DNA from: Vanilla planifolia
Lineage: Eukaryota; Streptophyta; Magnoliopsida; Asparagales; Orchidaceae
DNA: 64,000 nt
Assembly: GCA_023846275.1 (NCBI GenBank)
Contig: CM043874.1
Coordinates: 22,935,130 to 22,999,129 of the forward strand
Reading direction: 5' to 3'
Shown here: positions 35,720 through 47,530 of the stretch, piece after piece
Numbering within the stretch: the first letter of the stretch is position 1
How the letters are laid out: the number at the start of each line of letters is the position of its first letter
The notes under the pieces: generated by a model
Databases searched by the model: none
What the model was told of the DNA's origin: nothing
The model's input: the letters and a program-made list of their open reading frames with translations, nothing else
Made by a program: the position numbers and the translations under genes

Positions 35720-37480
35720 AAAGATTAGATATGACTAGTAGTGTTAAGGCAAAGATAGACTTTAAGATGTCATAGTTAATTCTTAGTAGAGTTTTAAATA
35801 GAGACATGAGGTGCTTAAATAAGATTATATAAGGTAAGCCTAGCCTTAGAATTTATTTAAAAGCTTAAGAATAATTTATGAGAATAAACATATAATAGAA
35901 AGTCTTATAGTTGGATAAAGGTAATAATATTTGGTGAGCTTTTGTGAATATTATAAATAAAACTTTGGATAGTTAAGCTTTCAATGAAGACCAAGAGAAA
36001 AAGTTTGAATGCTTGGAATTAATAAGAAAAAATATTGACTAAAACCTTTAGTTAATCAGGTTCTTTTAAGTAAGATATAATTAAGCTCATAAGCTATATG
36101 ATGACATCCTTGATGGTGATCTAAGAGATGTATAGTGACTTAAGAGAGGTCTTAAGATGGGTATTATGATGCAAGATTATCTTAGAAACATTACTAGTAA
36201 ACTTATATCAACCTAAACCCAATTGTAATGATAATCAACTATACATTGAATATAAGGGTGAAGGTTAAAAGTATATGAATATTGAGAATAACATAGAGAG
36301 GAAAGTTATTAGATGAAGTCAAGGTAAGACTAATTATGGAAAATGGGCTAAGATATTCTAAATAAAAAAATTAAGATTTGGTGAAAACCCTAAGATATCT
36401 AGATAATGGTAAACTTAGATAGCTAAAATAAGTGCTAGAGTTGAAGCCTTATATTGTCTTAGTTAAGATATGGAGAATCTTAGATAATGGATTTATGGTT
36501 AAGAAAAATTTTAGACCTACTAAATTGTAGGTTAAGTTGAGAACATCTAGCATATTAGATTCAAAATAAGATAATCTAAGTAATATAGATAGTGATAGAT
36601 TAATATTGGAAAAATATTATAAGTCATGGATATGATTTGATTAAGTGAAAACTAGATGAAGTGGATCATTTATCATGCACACTCACCTAGAAGATATAGG
36701 TTAACAACTTTACTCTCCCATCTTAAAGGTAATAGTTATACTTGGATAGTTGAGCCTATGGACATCGTGTTAAATCATTAGGTAAGAATCTCTAAGGATG
36801 GTTGAAAGCTATTATATAAATAGTCTCAAGAAAAAATAATTTTATATTTAGTTTTATAAGAAACAAATGATATATTGTGATTATGATGGAGTGTACATAT
36901 GATTATTAAGAACTCTTAAAACCTTATAAAATTAATTTATGTGATCAAGATTGTCTTGAGAAATGTTAGATTATATGATGTGTTTGGAGTACCATATCTT
37001 ATTATGATTCTCTTGTACTGGAGAGTATATTGTGTTGATAAGAAGACACTAAGCATCTAGTTAACCATATCATAAGGTTATATATTGACTTGACTAGTAG
37101 ATAGTGATGTACTTATAAGAGTTAGTATTTGATGTCATTTACTTTATATGATTTACTCAATTATTATACAATTTAGATGATTCATCTTTTTCAATTCTTT
37201 CATTAGTAGTAGATAAGTTATTATCTTATATGATTATTACTTATATTATTGATAGATATAGGATTATTTTGGAATGTTCTATTTGAATAATTGTTTACTT
37301 ATGTTTTCTTCTATTAGACTTTGGTACTTATTTATTATACAAATTTTATATGATTTGGTCATATGTTAATGATCATTAAATATTTAGCTTTATGTATCTA
37401 ATTTGTGGATGAAAACTTCGTTGCATTATTATTATATTAGTATTTTGTTATAGTTTTATATGTAGATACATTATATATAA
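35720..37480 (+). repeat. Repeat family X, copy 2 (plus)
   Basis: 36790-37170 aligns with the reverse complement of about 50990-51370. Both contain 'ataaatagtc', then 'taagaactct', then 'gattctcttgtac' or 'ggttctcttagag', then 'gacactaagcat' or 'aacactaagcat'. 36100-36260 aligns with the reverse complement of about 21490-21650. No coding trace. It is probably LTR DNA. Confidence 0.6.
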
Positions 37481-38203
37481 TCAGTATTTAAATTTTTTGT
37501 TACACTAGATGTTTTTAGAAAAAAAACCTGTGTATCAAGGATCCTATAAATATTAGGACAGAGGACCTTACAAAGCACAAAGGAGCTTATATCATTAAGT
37601 AAAAGGTCTCTATAAATTATTTAAGTTAGAATATTCTATAAGAATGGCCAAAAAACAAATACAAAATTCAAAAGTGAAAGTCCCAATAATAGGATAAAGC
37701 ATATAATAAAATGCTAAAAATACAAAACTCTTGTAACCAATATAATTTAATCAAGAGGCACACTTAGTCAATGTTAAGCCAATGTAAAAGGATTGATTTA
37801 AAAATATCTTGAAAATGAAATCCACCTTAGCACAATGTGAATATGAACATGAAGAAAGGCTATGTAAGATGAGATCAATGCTTGAATCTTATGGCCTTAT
37901 TTTTCCCTTCTTTTTGTAATAATGATTTTCAAGAAAAATATTTTTCTTAAAGATATACAAATGATCATTAATCATTTCACATACATTTAAACCCCTTTAT
38001 ATAGGCATTAAAATGCTTTCAAATAGCTCTACATAATCCCCAATGACTATAATAAAACTTTCTTAAAATCCTATGAAATTAACCATTACTCACATTTTTT
38101 ATATTGGTCATAATACTTAATCCATAGATCACATAAGATTGATATGTATAATATATTAATGGTTCGAACCTTTAGAAATATTCTAATGGTCTTTTTCATA
38201 TGA

Positions 38204-38480
38204 ATACATGATCATACAAGTATGATGAGGACCATCACATTGTATGATGAAGTTCAACTTCTTATCTCAATCTTCTATCCTTTCATTTCACTAGAATTAT
38301 ACAAGTATAATAAAGAGAAAAAAATTGTATGAAGCTTCTTTAGATCACCCTTTACCTAAGTCTTAACTGATCTCTAAAGTTTCACGTAAATTGTACGAGT
38401 ATATTATACCATATTATGTTGTACAAAGTGAACATTTCTCACACACTAGTAAACAAATGTATGATTGTGCTATACAATAG
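38204..38480 (+). repeat. Degenerate tandem repeat, ~85-92 bp unit
   Basis: Three units begin near 38204 ('atcatacaagtatgatga'), 38294 ('attatacaagtataataa') and 38392 ('aattgtacgagtatatta'). Each continues with a 'ttgtatgatgaag' or 'ttgtacaaagtg' word and a pyrimidine-rich tail. Non-coding. Confidence 0.6.
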
Positions 38481-38539
38481 ACTAAAATTGATAAGTATAA
38501 AGCTCTATATTATATAACCTAGTAAATATTTAACCCAAC

Positions 38540-39022
38540 CCTCACCTAAACCATATCCTTATGGCTGGCCAAATGTAATTCTTTAAAACTAGAATTTAAA
38601 ATATTTTCTAACTAATAGATATATTCAGGTATTCTTACTCTTTTTTTATGTCTATTCTTCTTAAATATTTATAATTGCTTCATATATATTATATTTTTCT
38701 TTCAATCACCTTTTCTCAACCACCACTCTTAATTTTTAGAAATATTTTTCATATTTTTTCATGCATTAGTAATTAATTATAATGTATATAAAAATTAAAA
38801 ATAATAATATAAATAAAAATCATTAGCTCGTTATTAAAAATTAAGCTAAAGCAAGGCTCTTGTGATGTAATAAAGAACTCACCATTCATCCATACTTCCA
38901 ATTCATATTTAATAATTTAAAATTCAAATTTCATAATTCAAATTTTAAATTTCAAATTTTAATTCATAAAGTAAAGCATATCTTAATGAAATTATTTTGT
39001 AATTATATAATAAAAATGCTAG
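38540..39022 (-). repeat. Repeat family Y, copy 3 (minus)
   Basis: This aligns over nearly its whole length with 54540-55045 on the same strand. Shared landmarks are 'taacccaaccctcacc' or 'aaaccaacccctcac', a T-rich block, 'ggctcttgtgatgtaa' or 'ggctcatgtgatgcaa', 'catacttccaattcat' or 'catactcccaattta', an aaattt block, and 'gctaggtacagca' or 'attaggtatagca' at the end. Confidence 0.68.
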
Positions 39023-40854
39023 GTACAGCAGCTCAGTTGGATTCACCTAGGTTGTCACGAGTTAGATATAGGTTGTGATGTTGTGGGTCACATCAATGGA
39101 TTCATTTTCTTTCGGATGTCAGGCAAACTATTGTTCTAACAGGTCAAACCTATTGGTTAATAGATCCATTTTTGTTTATGGGTTAAATATGGTTCAACAT
39201 GTCATGTGTTGGTCAGTGGGTCGACACAATTCCAGCGAATTCATGCGTATTCATGCATCATGTGAACTGTTCTTTAAATGAATCAATTTTGTGGGTCGAC
39301 TCATTGTCAACAAATAAATTTTCATTCATGGGTCATGCAAACCCATGTTTGAAAAGGGCCTAAAAGACCCCATTCATTAAATTGTTTCAACTAAACACGA
39401 TTCAAGCATGTCATTAACAGGCAGGGTTGGGCCAGTGGCAATTGCAAAGAAAGTGATAGTTAGCTAAGGTAAGGAGAATGGGCCAATAGATCATTTTAAG
39501 TTATTTGTTATGTCCTAAGCACAAATTTTGAGCTCAAATTATAATTTTAGGCATTGTATTAGCTCTACATATGAAAAATAGATACCTTGATTATTCAAAT
39601 GAGCTACGCATGGTTGACTAGCTCTTGGGCATCAAACATCCTTACGAAAGCTAGTGACTTCACTAGTAATACTCTAATTATATCTTCATTAAGCTAGTTT
39701 TCATCCCTCCAAACCCTTCTTAGTGAACAAAATAATAAGCAAGAGATGGTCCTTCAAGTATATCTAAAATTAAAGAAAAACCTATAAGAATAACTTCAGA
39801 TAAAAGATACTAACTATAATACTTATGTAAGGAGATATTCATGCTTTGTTCATTAAAATAACTAACAATAGATTTTCCTATCATTCTTTTCCATGATTAT
39901 GTTTCATAAAAAAGATAGAACTTAACTTAAAGATATTTTTAGGAAGCATATATATTGGCAAACTTGAAACACATAGTTGTGCTCATGTTCCTACATAATA
40001 CAAAAGCTCTCATATATAATTTTTTTAGAATTTAAAGGGTATAACTATTTAGATAAATACACATCAATAATTGGTTACTATCATCAAATTTTCTATGAGA
40101 CTAACTTTTTCATTAACTTAGTATACTTTGAATCACTGAATCAATATGTTGCTTAATTTAAGCATTCAATAATAACCATTTTAGTATACATATGGAGAAG
40201 AAACAACAATATTGAAAGATGTGTCTAAAATACATTTGAACTCATGAAGGCTATGGTCATTAGTGACCTTAATTTCTTGAAAATAAATTTCTTTATCTTC
40301 TAGTTTTCCTCATTGGTATGGTGAATAACTTTTTTTCTAACTTAATAATAGGCATTTAAAGGTCAACATTTAGTTTATTATTTGGAAAAAAATTAAATCA
40401 AGCTTAATATTATTAGATGAATTTATGACTATGGATGGATCAAATATTAGAATTCATTGTGGTTTCAAAATGTTAAATACATCAAAGAAATATTTTTTTT
40501 GAAGAAAATTTTTTAAATGCTATTTTGGTAACATCTACTTTATTCTTTAAGATAATATTTATCCCTTAATAATCCCTTCATTTATATCCAAATGAAAACT
40601 CGCATTAAATAAGGATCAAACAGAGTGCGGATTTGAATTGTGCTTGAGTAGGAAGCCCTCTTTAATGGGTTGTAGAAGGTTACTGAAGTAAGTACACATC
40701 TTTTCCCTTCTAGTTTAATTATTCTTATGTTCAACCTTTCTAAGCTTAGGGATTTTCTCTTATGGTGACTTAGGGTGCGATCTCTTCCTTAATTTGATCC
40801 TTTTCTAAGGTTCTAATCTTAACAATATCAACCTCACCAATAAAAATCAAGCCA
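39023..40854. other. Unassigned DNA left of LINE copy 2
   Basis: 39030-39460 is less AT-rich and full of 'gggtca' and 'gtcaac' words, ending in 'caggcagggttgggcc'. It may derive from a non-autonomous DNA transposon, but I could not find paired terminal repeats. From about 40500 onward it may be the 5' untranslated region of the LINE. Confidence 0.4.
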
Positions 40855-41529
40855 ATATCTTACTTCAAAGGACAAACCAAAATAATGTTTGAGGAGGATG
40901 ACGTGTTGAAGATGGCTACACCATTCATGCTCACATTGATCAAAAATTTTTGCGTGGGAGACCTAATATGGAGATTATTAATGTCAAGCCCCCACCTCAC
41001 TAAATCATTAGATAACAAAATTAACATCAAATTATTCTACTGTTACAACATATAGTGAGGACAAAGAACAAAACCCAAGGTGGGGAACCGACAGTGAGAC
41101 AAATACCAACTCAAAAACCAAAGTATATATATAAAGACATGTTTTTAAACATTTAATCACACCAAAACTTTCTCTCTCACACATCTCTTGGAAATGACTC
41201 TTTTGTAGCAGCCCATTCCTATCTCTCGGTGCAGTGGTTTCATGACCTGTGATGTAAGCACTAAATGAGATTTTACACATCTCAGTAGATAAATCCACAT
41301 AGTTAACCAAGTAAATAAAAAGACATAACAAAATACCATAAACAATAAAGATGAATCATATGCATCAAGCTAAAATCATACCATATGTCATATATATAAG
41401 GTAATGCCAAATGAAAACCATAAAGAAATACTAGTTCCTTATAGATGTGTTATTATCGAGCCCAATTCCCTTTGACGCATTATCCTCTGGATCCAATCAT
41501 CATCATGACCTCCAGTCGGCATCCAACCA

Positions 41530-41745
41530 AGCACATAACACTAGTAGATATCTGATCCGAAGATCGATACCCTGCGATTAAACACGCTGAGCCTAATGCC
41601 ACCAGGTAGGTATGGTACCATACCTTACGATCCAACACGCTGAGCTTGGTGTAAATCATCATGGAGTCATAGCACATAACACTAGGCAGATATCTGATCC
41701 GAAGATCAATACCCTGCGATCCCACACGCTGAGCCTAGTGGTGAG
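41530..41745. repeat. Internal direct repeat in the solo LTR
   Basis: Two copies of about 76 bp start at 41530 and 41671 (period 141). Both carry 'agcacataacactag', 'gatatctgatccgaagatc', 'ataccctgcgat' and 'cacgctgagcct'. A third, partial copy ('gatccaacacgctgagct') lies between them at about 41628. Confidence 0.85.
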
Positions 41746-42239
41746 GATAATGTTCTCTGGGAATCCATTTTTTTACTATCATTTCCAATCATACTTCTAA
41801 ACAATTATGTCATATCAAAGACCTTTCTTTACATATTGTTTTGTCTCTTTCTTTAGCATATTGTACCATATTATTTCTTTCCTTTTTAGTTGTCATGCAA
41901 ATGAAATAAACATCAATATATAGAACAATTAAAACACCATGTGATAGTAAGAAAACCATGTAAAACATACAATACTGTGCTACATCACAGGGTTAGGAAA
42001 TTTATCTACCTAGATTTGTTGTATCAAATTTTTCTTGCCCACTTCTAATTCTTTTTTATGTCCTACCTACAAACCCCAATGTCCTACAAGCCCGTAAAAT
42101 ACAAAAAATAATTAATTTAAATATGCACATAAGGCAAAATTACGTTTTTAAAAGTTGTTCTCAAATGGCTAAAATTCTGCTTTCTAAAAGCTTGCCCAAA
42201 CAGCCAAAAATCCCGCTTTATTAAAGCTGTCCCAAACGG

Positions 42240-42680
42240 GCTTTTCCAAAAATCCGAAAAAAATGCTCACTATTTTTCTTCCGTTGGCGCTGGACCACTC
42301 GCCCCCAGCGCGACCCAGTCTAGGCTCGGCGTTGGACCGCCCGCACTGGTTCAGCAACGCGAGCCAGTTCAATTCTCTTGCTCTCTCTCCCCCATGCGTT
42401 CGGCGAAACCGAAACATTTCGCCGACGAAATTTGAGACCTCCGGCGTCTCCCGCCAGCCAAATCAACCCCTCTCGATCTCCGTCGCTCACCGAAAAACCC
42501 TTACACAATGACGACAAAGACATTTGCATTTTCCTTACCTTACAGAACCATCGCCGACCTTCACCGTCTCGTGCCGAAATTCCTCGAAGAGCACGGCGGT
42601 TGCTGTCGGAATCTCATCCTTAAGGAAATTCTCGCCGCAGTCACGTTTGTTGCAGAACCTCGCACTCCATAAATTAAAAA
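42240..42680. other. CpG-rich island inside the solo LTR
   Basis: A strikingly GC- and CpG-rich segment in an AT-rich window. Overlapping open frames of 60-82 codons occur on both strands, but no conserved domain is visible. It lies wholly within an LTR with intact ends, so I read it as LTR regulatory/leader DNA and not as a host gene. Confidence 0.65.
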
Positions 42681-43959
42681 TCGCATGCAGTCGAAGTTTT
42701 CCTTCACCCGATTAGCTTTATAAACGTTGTAGAAATGTGTCAAATTCCTAACCGGCTCTTTTGCATAAAACCCCCTACAAATGCGTTATTTGCAAATATA
42801 TCCTCCACCAAATTGAATTTGAACTAAGCCAAAATTTAAAAATTACAAATCTATCCTCAACGTTACAAATTTATCCCAAATCTTTAAAAATTCATAATTT
42901 ATTCATTAGAGCTCTAAAAATTAAAAAATTAAATATCGTTAGATTCATCACAAAAAGTTCTTTCTTTTAAGCAAATAAAATAAATAAAATAAAGAAAACT
43001 AGGACTATTACAATTAAGGTGAATTCCACAAAATATATTTCACAAGTGCTTTCTTGATGGGATTGTTGGAAACATACAAGTGCTGATTAGATTCACCAAG
43101 GAAGTGGAATACTTAAGAATCTTGATGCACCTTATTCAAAAAATCATGGAGTTCCAAAGACGAATTTTGAAATTGAACCTAAACTTTCAACTAAACTTGG
43201 AGCCTTCTCAATTTTAAATTTGGATATAATTAGAACACTTTTTAATTCATCTGTTCAACAAATAACCATCTATTTAATTAAATCAACAATTGGTATCCCA
43301 ATAAAAATAGATCCAACCACCACTAATTTGATGTGACTGTCATTAGATCTATGTGGAAGTAGACTTGGCAATGGAACTCCTAATAAGGGTATAAAAACAC
43401 AAGGGAGTAATAATGGATTTTGACAGAAAGTCACATCAAAATCTTCCAATCCTCTGGACAAAGACGATCGATTGGTAACATAAAGTATGATATAAACATG
43501 AAAAATCCTAGGCCAGTAAGCCCCTTCATTGTAAAGTAGAATGATACTCTTGATAAGAGCACAATATTCAAAATAATTCACAACATCTTATTCAAAAATA
43601 GAGACAAGTAATAAAAACTAATTGGCCCATCAATCATATTTTTATGACTACATATTCCAAACCAAGGAACGTCTTTAAAGAGTGAAGAAGAATTATAAAT
43701 CTATTCAAATGCAAAGAAGAAATCATAAACCATGTGACAAAATGGCATTAAATTTTTCAAAACCTTCAACAATGATCTATAGGAAAGAGATCAAGTATCG
43801 AACCAATTTCAACTAGAGCAAGAAGGTTTCATAATGGTCACTGAAGAAAAAATAAAAAAAAGAACAAAAAGAACTTAAAAAAAAAACTAGTTTCATAATG
43901 ACTAAAAGAAGCCTTAGAGCCTTTCAAAGTGTAGATAATGTGGACATTAATGTGTGATC

Positions 43960-46600
43960 TCTTGATTTAGAATATTAAGGGAATAGTTAGCAATAACGAG
44001 GTTTGCCACCTAAACATTATTATAAAAATGCACAAGTTATCATTCATTGCATTGCTGAAACAATTAACAAGTAGGAAACAATTAGAAATTTTCAGGAGGA
44101 AGCACAATCTGAATCCTTTGAATGCAACTCATTAAACAAAGTTTGGGTATTATAAAAGTAGGACTTTAATTATAAAGCAATTAGGAATGAATATTAATGT
44201 CTGCATGTGTTAATGAAGCATGAGGGGTAGAAAACTTAGGTGTTCTACTCTTTCTTATATATTAAAAGTATTTTTTATAGAAAGAATATCACTTTGGCAT
44301 AACCTAAAAATAATGACAAAGACCAACAAGTTCCCTTTATTGATTGGAGGTGACTTTAATGAGGTTGTATTTTTAAATGAGTGCAAAGGTCAACCAAACC
44401 CAAAAAATGGCCCCATGATAGAGTTTAAATAATGCATAGATTACTATGCTCTCAAAGAACTTTCCTTCTTTAGCATTAAGTTCGCATAGTATGTGTGATG
44501 AAATGGAAATGAGTTTAAAAAAAATTGGAAAGAGCATTAGTGAATTAGGAATGGACTTCATTTCCTACAATTGTCATCCAACATCTAAGCAATGTGCTAT
44601 CTTATCTTTCTCTTATATTGATCTTATTTTCCCTAAAAGGAGGCTCATCACCAAAACAATTTAAATTTCAAAATGCATGGATTTACAATATTCTTTCTTC
44701 CCATTGTGACACAAAACTAGAGTCTCCTAATGCCATGTTTGGGATCGAGGGAATTATCTTTCAAACTTAAATACCTTAAAAATTGCTTTAAAGAATGGAA
44801 CAAAACAAGATTTAGCAATATTTTTGAGAAATTAAGGACAGTATAAGTGCTAGTTAGTGAGAAAGAAAATTATTTTAAATTAATACAAAATGAAGACTTG
44901 CTCTTTTAATTAGCCAAAGCTCAAGACTAATTACTTATGGCAACTAAATTGGAAGATGAATTTTCAAGTTAGAAAGCAAGGATTAAATGGCTAATTGTTG
45001 GAGACAAAAAAAACCAAATTCTTTTACGTGGTGTTTTAGGATTAGCAAAGGTAATTACATATCAAAAGAGTCAAAGATCCAATAAGGATTTGGATTACTA
45101 AGGAAGATAAAATTGAAAGAAAGCTATTCAACAATTTAAGTTCCTCCTATCTAGAGTTCCTAGCAATCAAAAGAGTTCATTGCTCAACTCAATTCCACCT
45201 TTAATTTCATTAAAAAATAATAAGGCATTGCTGCAAAAAGAAGCCATGGACAAAATTCATTAGATAATCTTACAAATGGAATCATTAAGCTTCTCGAGAC
45301 TTGATGGTTTTAATGGACTCTTCTTCAAACATTGATGACTTATAATAGAAATAATGTGCTAGAGGTAATCAATGACTTTCTAACAAGCTCTCTTATACAA
45401 GAGGAATTTTTAGTCCCAACTTAATACTCATCCCAAGATTAAAAACCCATAAAAATTTAAGGAGTTTAGACCAGTTTGCCTATATACTTTCCTAAGAAAA
45501 TTCTCCTTATGTTTTTGGCTTTAAGATGACAAACTTTTCTCATTTTCTTAAACTCCTCAAAGCAGTTTGATTTTGCAAAGAATAGTGATGTTATTGAGAA
45601 TAAACTATAGGCATATGAATTGGTTGAGAATATTGATTGAACAATCAAAGGTAATAACTACATCATCATGCTTAACTTCAATAAAGCTTTTGATAATTTG
45701 TCTTGGGAGTTCTTATGTCAGGTATCACATACGTTTAATTTTGATGCAAGATTCATTAATTCCATTATGACCATCCTTAAAAGTAGGTGATTGTTCATCA
45801 TAAATAACTATAAGTATAATGTCTTCTTCCAACCTTCATGTAAGCTCAATCAAGGTAACTTATTATCTCTCCTACTTTTTATACTATTAGTTGAAGTTCT
45901 TAAATATGGCTTAAATATTATTCACAATTGAGGAAAAGTAAGGAATTATGTATTACCAGGAGGTTGTGAGAAAATTTCCACCTGAGTTTTGCTGATGATT
46001 TCATACTCTTTAATAAAGGAGATAAACAATTAATTAAGAACTATAATGTATATAGATAAATGCAAAATCGTGCTTCTTTGTATGTAGCAAAAACCTAAAA
46101 CCAACATAGAGGAAAACTAATAAGGAAGTTCTGAGTTTCAAGAAACAAAATCTCCCTATGTTGTACCTTGGTAATATTTTATTCAAGGGTAGAAACAAGG
46201 CTATACATTTTTAACATTGGATTAACAAGATTAGAAGGAAATTGATTGGTTGGAAGAAGGGGATGCTTGTTATGGGTGGAAGACTAGTGCTTGTTAACTA
46301 TGTATTTTAGTTTATTCTACTTTACTTATTGATGGTTTTCGAACCAACACAAAAGATTTTAATTACAATTGCAAGAATTATGAATGGGCTTCTATGAGGA
46401 GATAATGAGCACAACCAAAAACACAAACTATGTTTGTTGGAACAAACCTAGTCCTCCTTGTGAAGAAAATGGTTTTTGTGTAAAGAAGCCAAATAAGCTA
46501 TTGGCTAGTTCCAATGCAAAACTATTTTAGAAGGTACATACATCAACCTCCATTTGGGTTGAATTCATCAAAGTTACTTACTCTAGCAAGAAAAGGGGTA
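43960..46600 (+). pseudogene. LINE ORF2 remnant: endonuclease and reverse transcriptase
   Basis: The endonuclease motif LLIGGDFNEVV is near 44338, inside the open stretch 44220-44432. FKEWNKTRFSNIFEKL (about 44792) precedes the RT. SRLDGFNGLFFKH (about 45298) matches 'xGPDGFxxxFFK'. TSIKLLIICLGSSY (about 45680) corresponds to the 'DxxKAFDxxxWxF' block in a shifted frame. The catalytic box FADD is intact at 45988-45999. IGWKKGMLVMGGRLVLVN (about 46243) matches 'xxWKxxxLSxxGRxxLI'. Multiple stops and frameshifts inactivate it. Confidence 0.82.
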
Positions 46601-47530
46601 ATTTATGTTCATCAATATGGAACAATTAAAGGACATTAAATAAATTTCATTGGAATCCATGGAGAAATCAAACATAAATGGATGTTTATATTGGATCCTC
46701 ACATAAGTTGGCAAGTTCACTATTAAATCATGTTGGGAAAAGTTAAGAAAAATTTCATGCATAACTGACATAAAATCATTTGGAATGATAACATACCTTT
46801 AAAAATTTCCATACTAATGTGGAGGATAGTTAAGAATTTGTTTTTTTAGTGAATCTAAGCAAGTTTAAGTATTAACTAGTTAACAAATTCCTTTTATCCT
46901 AGATGGTGACTCATTGAATCAAGTTCTACTAATTGATTTACATGAGATGCATTTGCTCTAGCCCCCAAAAAAACATTAAGTGGACTAAATTAGAGGGATC
47001 AGTCATCCAAAATTTGGATTCATTGCCTATCTCAAATATTCACTTATAGCATACCATATCTCAATGAATTGACATAATTTTTTCCCAAATTTATATTCCT
47101 TTAATAATACTTTTTCTTTAAAATATAACTTTGTTTGAATGAGGTAAACCTTGATTGGTTAATTTTATCAATTTATTGATGGTTAGCTAGTACAATGGTT
47201 CTAATGATGATGTTACATGTGTTTCAAGTGTATCTGATTGGGAGGTTTAAAAAATCTCATGAATTAACTTAGGTTATTGGAGTGGTTTTGGCTATATTGA
47301 TTGCATCATTTGGCACAATTAATTATTTCTTACCTTAGGATAAAATTGGTTATTAGTCAACAAAAATTGTAATAGACTTGCCTGCAGTTAATCTTATAAT
47401 AAGATTGCCTTTAGTATAATTATTACATGAAGTGTTAGTGTTGGCCATTCCACTTTGACTCATTTTTTAGTTTATATACTTTTGTATTGCCTCTTCTTCT
47501 TGTTGTATTTATGTTAATGCACTTCCTAAT

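Larger units (their letters stand above)
40982..43012 (-). mobile_element. Solo LTR (Ty3/gypsy type), 2,031 bp
   Basis: On the minus strand it starts TGTAATAGTCC and ends GGCTTGACA, so it has TG…CA ends. There is no primer-binding site or coding region, and a perfect ATTAA duplication flanks it. The minus-strand layout (AT-rich start, GC-rich middle at about 42240-42680, then words like 'atgtggatttatctactgag' near the end) resembles long LTRs of plant Tekay/Del-type chromoviruses. That clade is inferred from general familiarity. It inserted into LINE ORF1 and later lost its internal region by LTR-LTR recombination. It contains an internal repeat (41530-41745). Confidence 0.85.
40977..43017. 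other. 5-bp target-site duplication around the solo LTR
   Basis: ATTAA at 40977-40981 and ATTAA at 43013-43017 flank the LTR exactly. This is the hallmark of LTR-retrotransposon integration. Confidence 0.88.
40861..43590 (+). pseudogene. LINE ORF1 remnant (DUF4283), interrupted
   Basis: 40861-40980 is open for 40 codons: FKGQTKIMFEEDDVLKMATP then LIKNF, which fits the DUF4283 start 'xKGxPxIxFxxDDVxxMAxPF'. The solo LTR follows. After the duplicated ATTAA, VLIRFTKEVEYLRI (about 43081) continues the domain, and YVEVDLAMELLIRV (about 43350) matches the family 'CVEVDLxKPLPxRV' block. The last clear homology, FDRKSHQNLPIL, is near 43420. The two halves read as one domain once the LTR and one duplication are subtracted. 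Confidence 0.75.
40855..47530 (+). mobile_element. Degenerate L1-type LINE (copy 2), split by a solo LTR
   Basis: ORF1 remnants lie at 40861-40981 and 43018-43590, ORF2 endonuclease at about 43960-44700, and reverse transcriptase at about 45170-46450. ORF1 is interrupted by the solo LTR at 40982-43012. A T-rich stretch near 47450-47530 may be the 3' untranslated end. No intact frame is left. Confidence 0.8.

Noticed and set aside
39030..39460. Possible hAT-like non-autonomous DNA transposon, from 'gggtca' words and a 'cagggttgggcc' end
   Set aside because: No matching inverted terminal repeat or 8-bp target duplication could be identified by eye.
42263..42623. Overlapping GC-rich open frames that look like a small host gene
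   Set aside because: They lie entirely inside an LTR defined by exact ends and a target-site duplication, with no known domain or splice structure.
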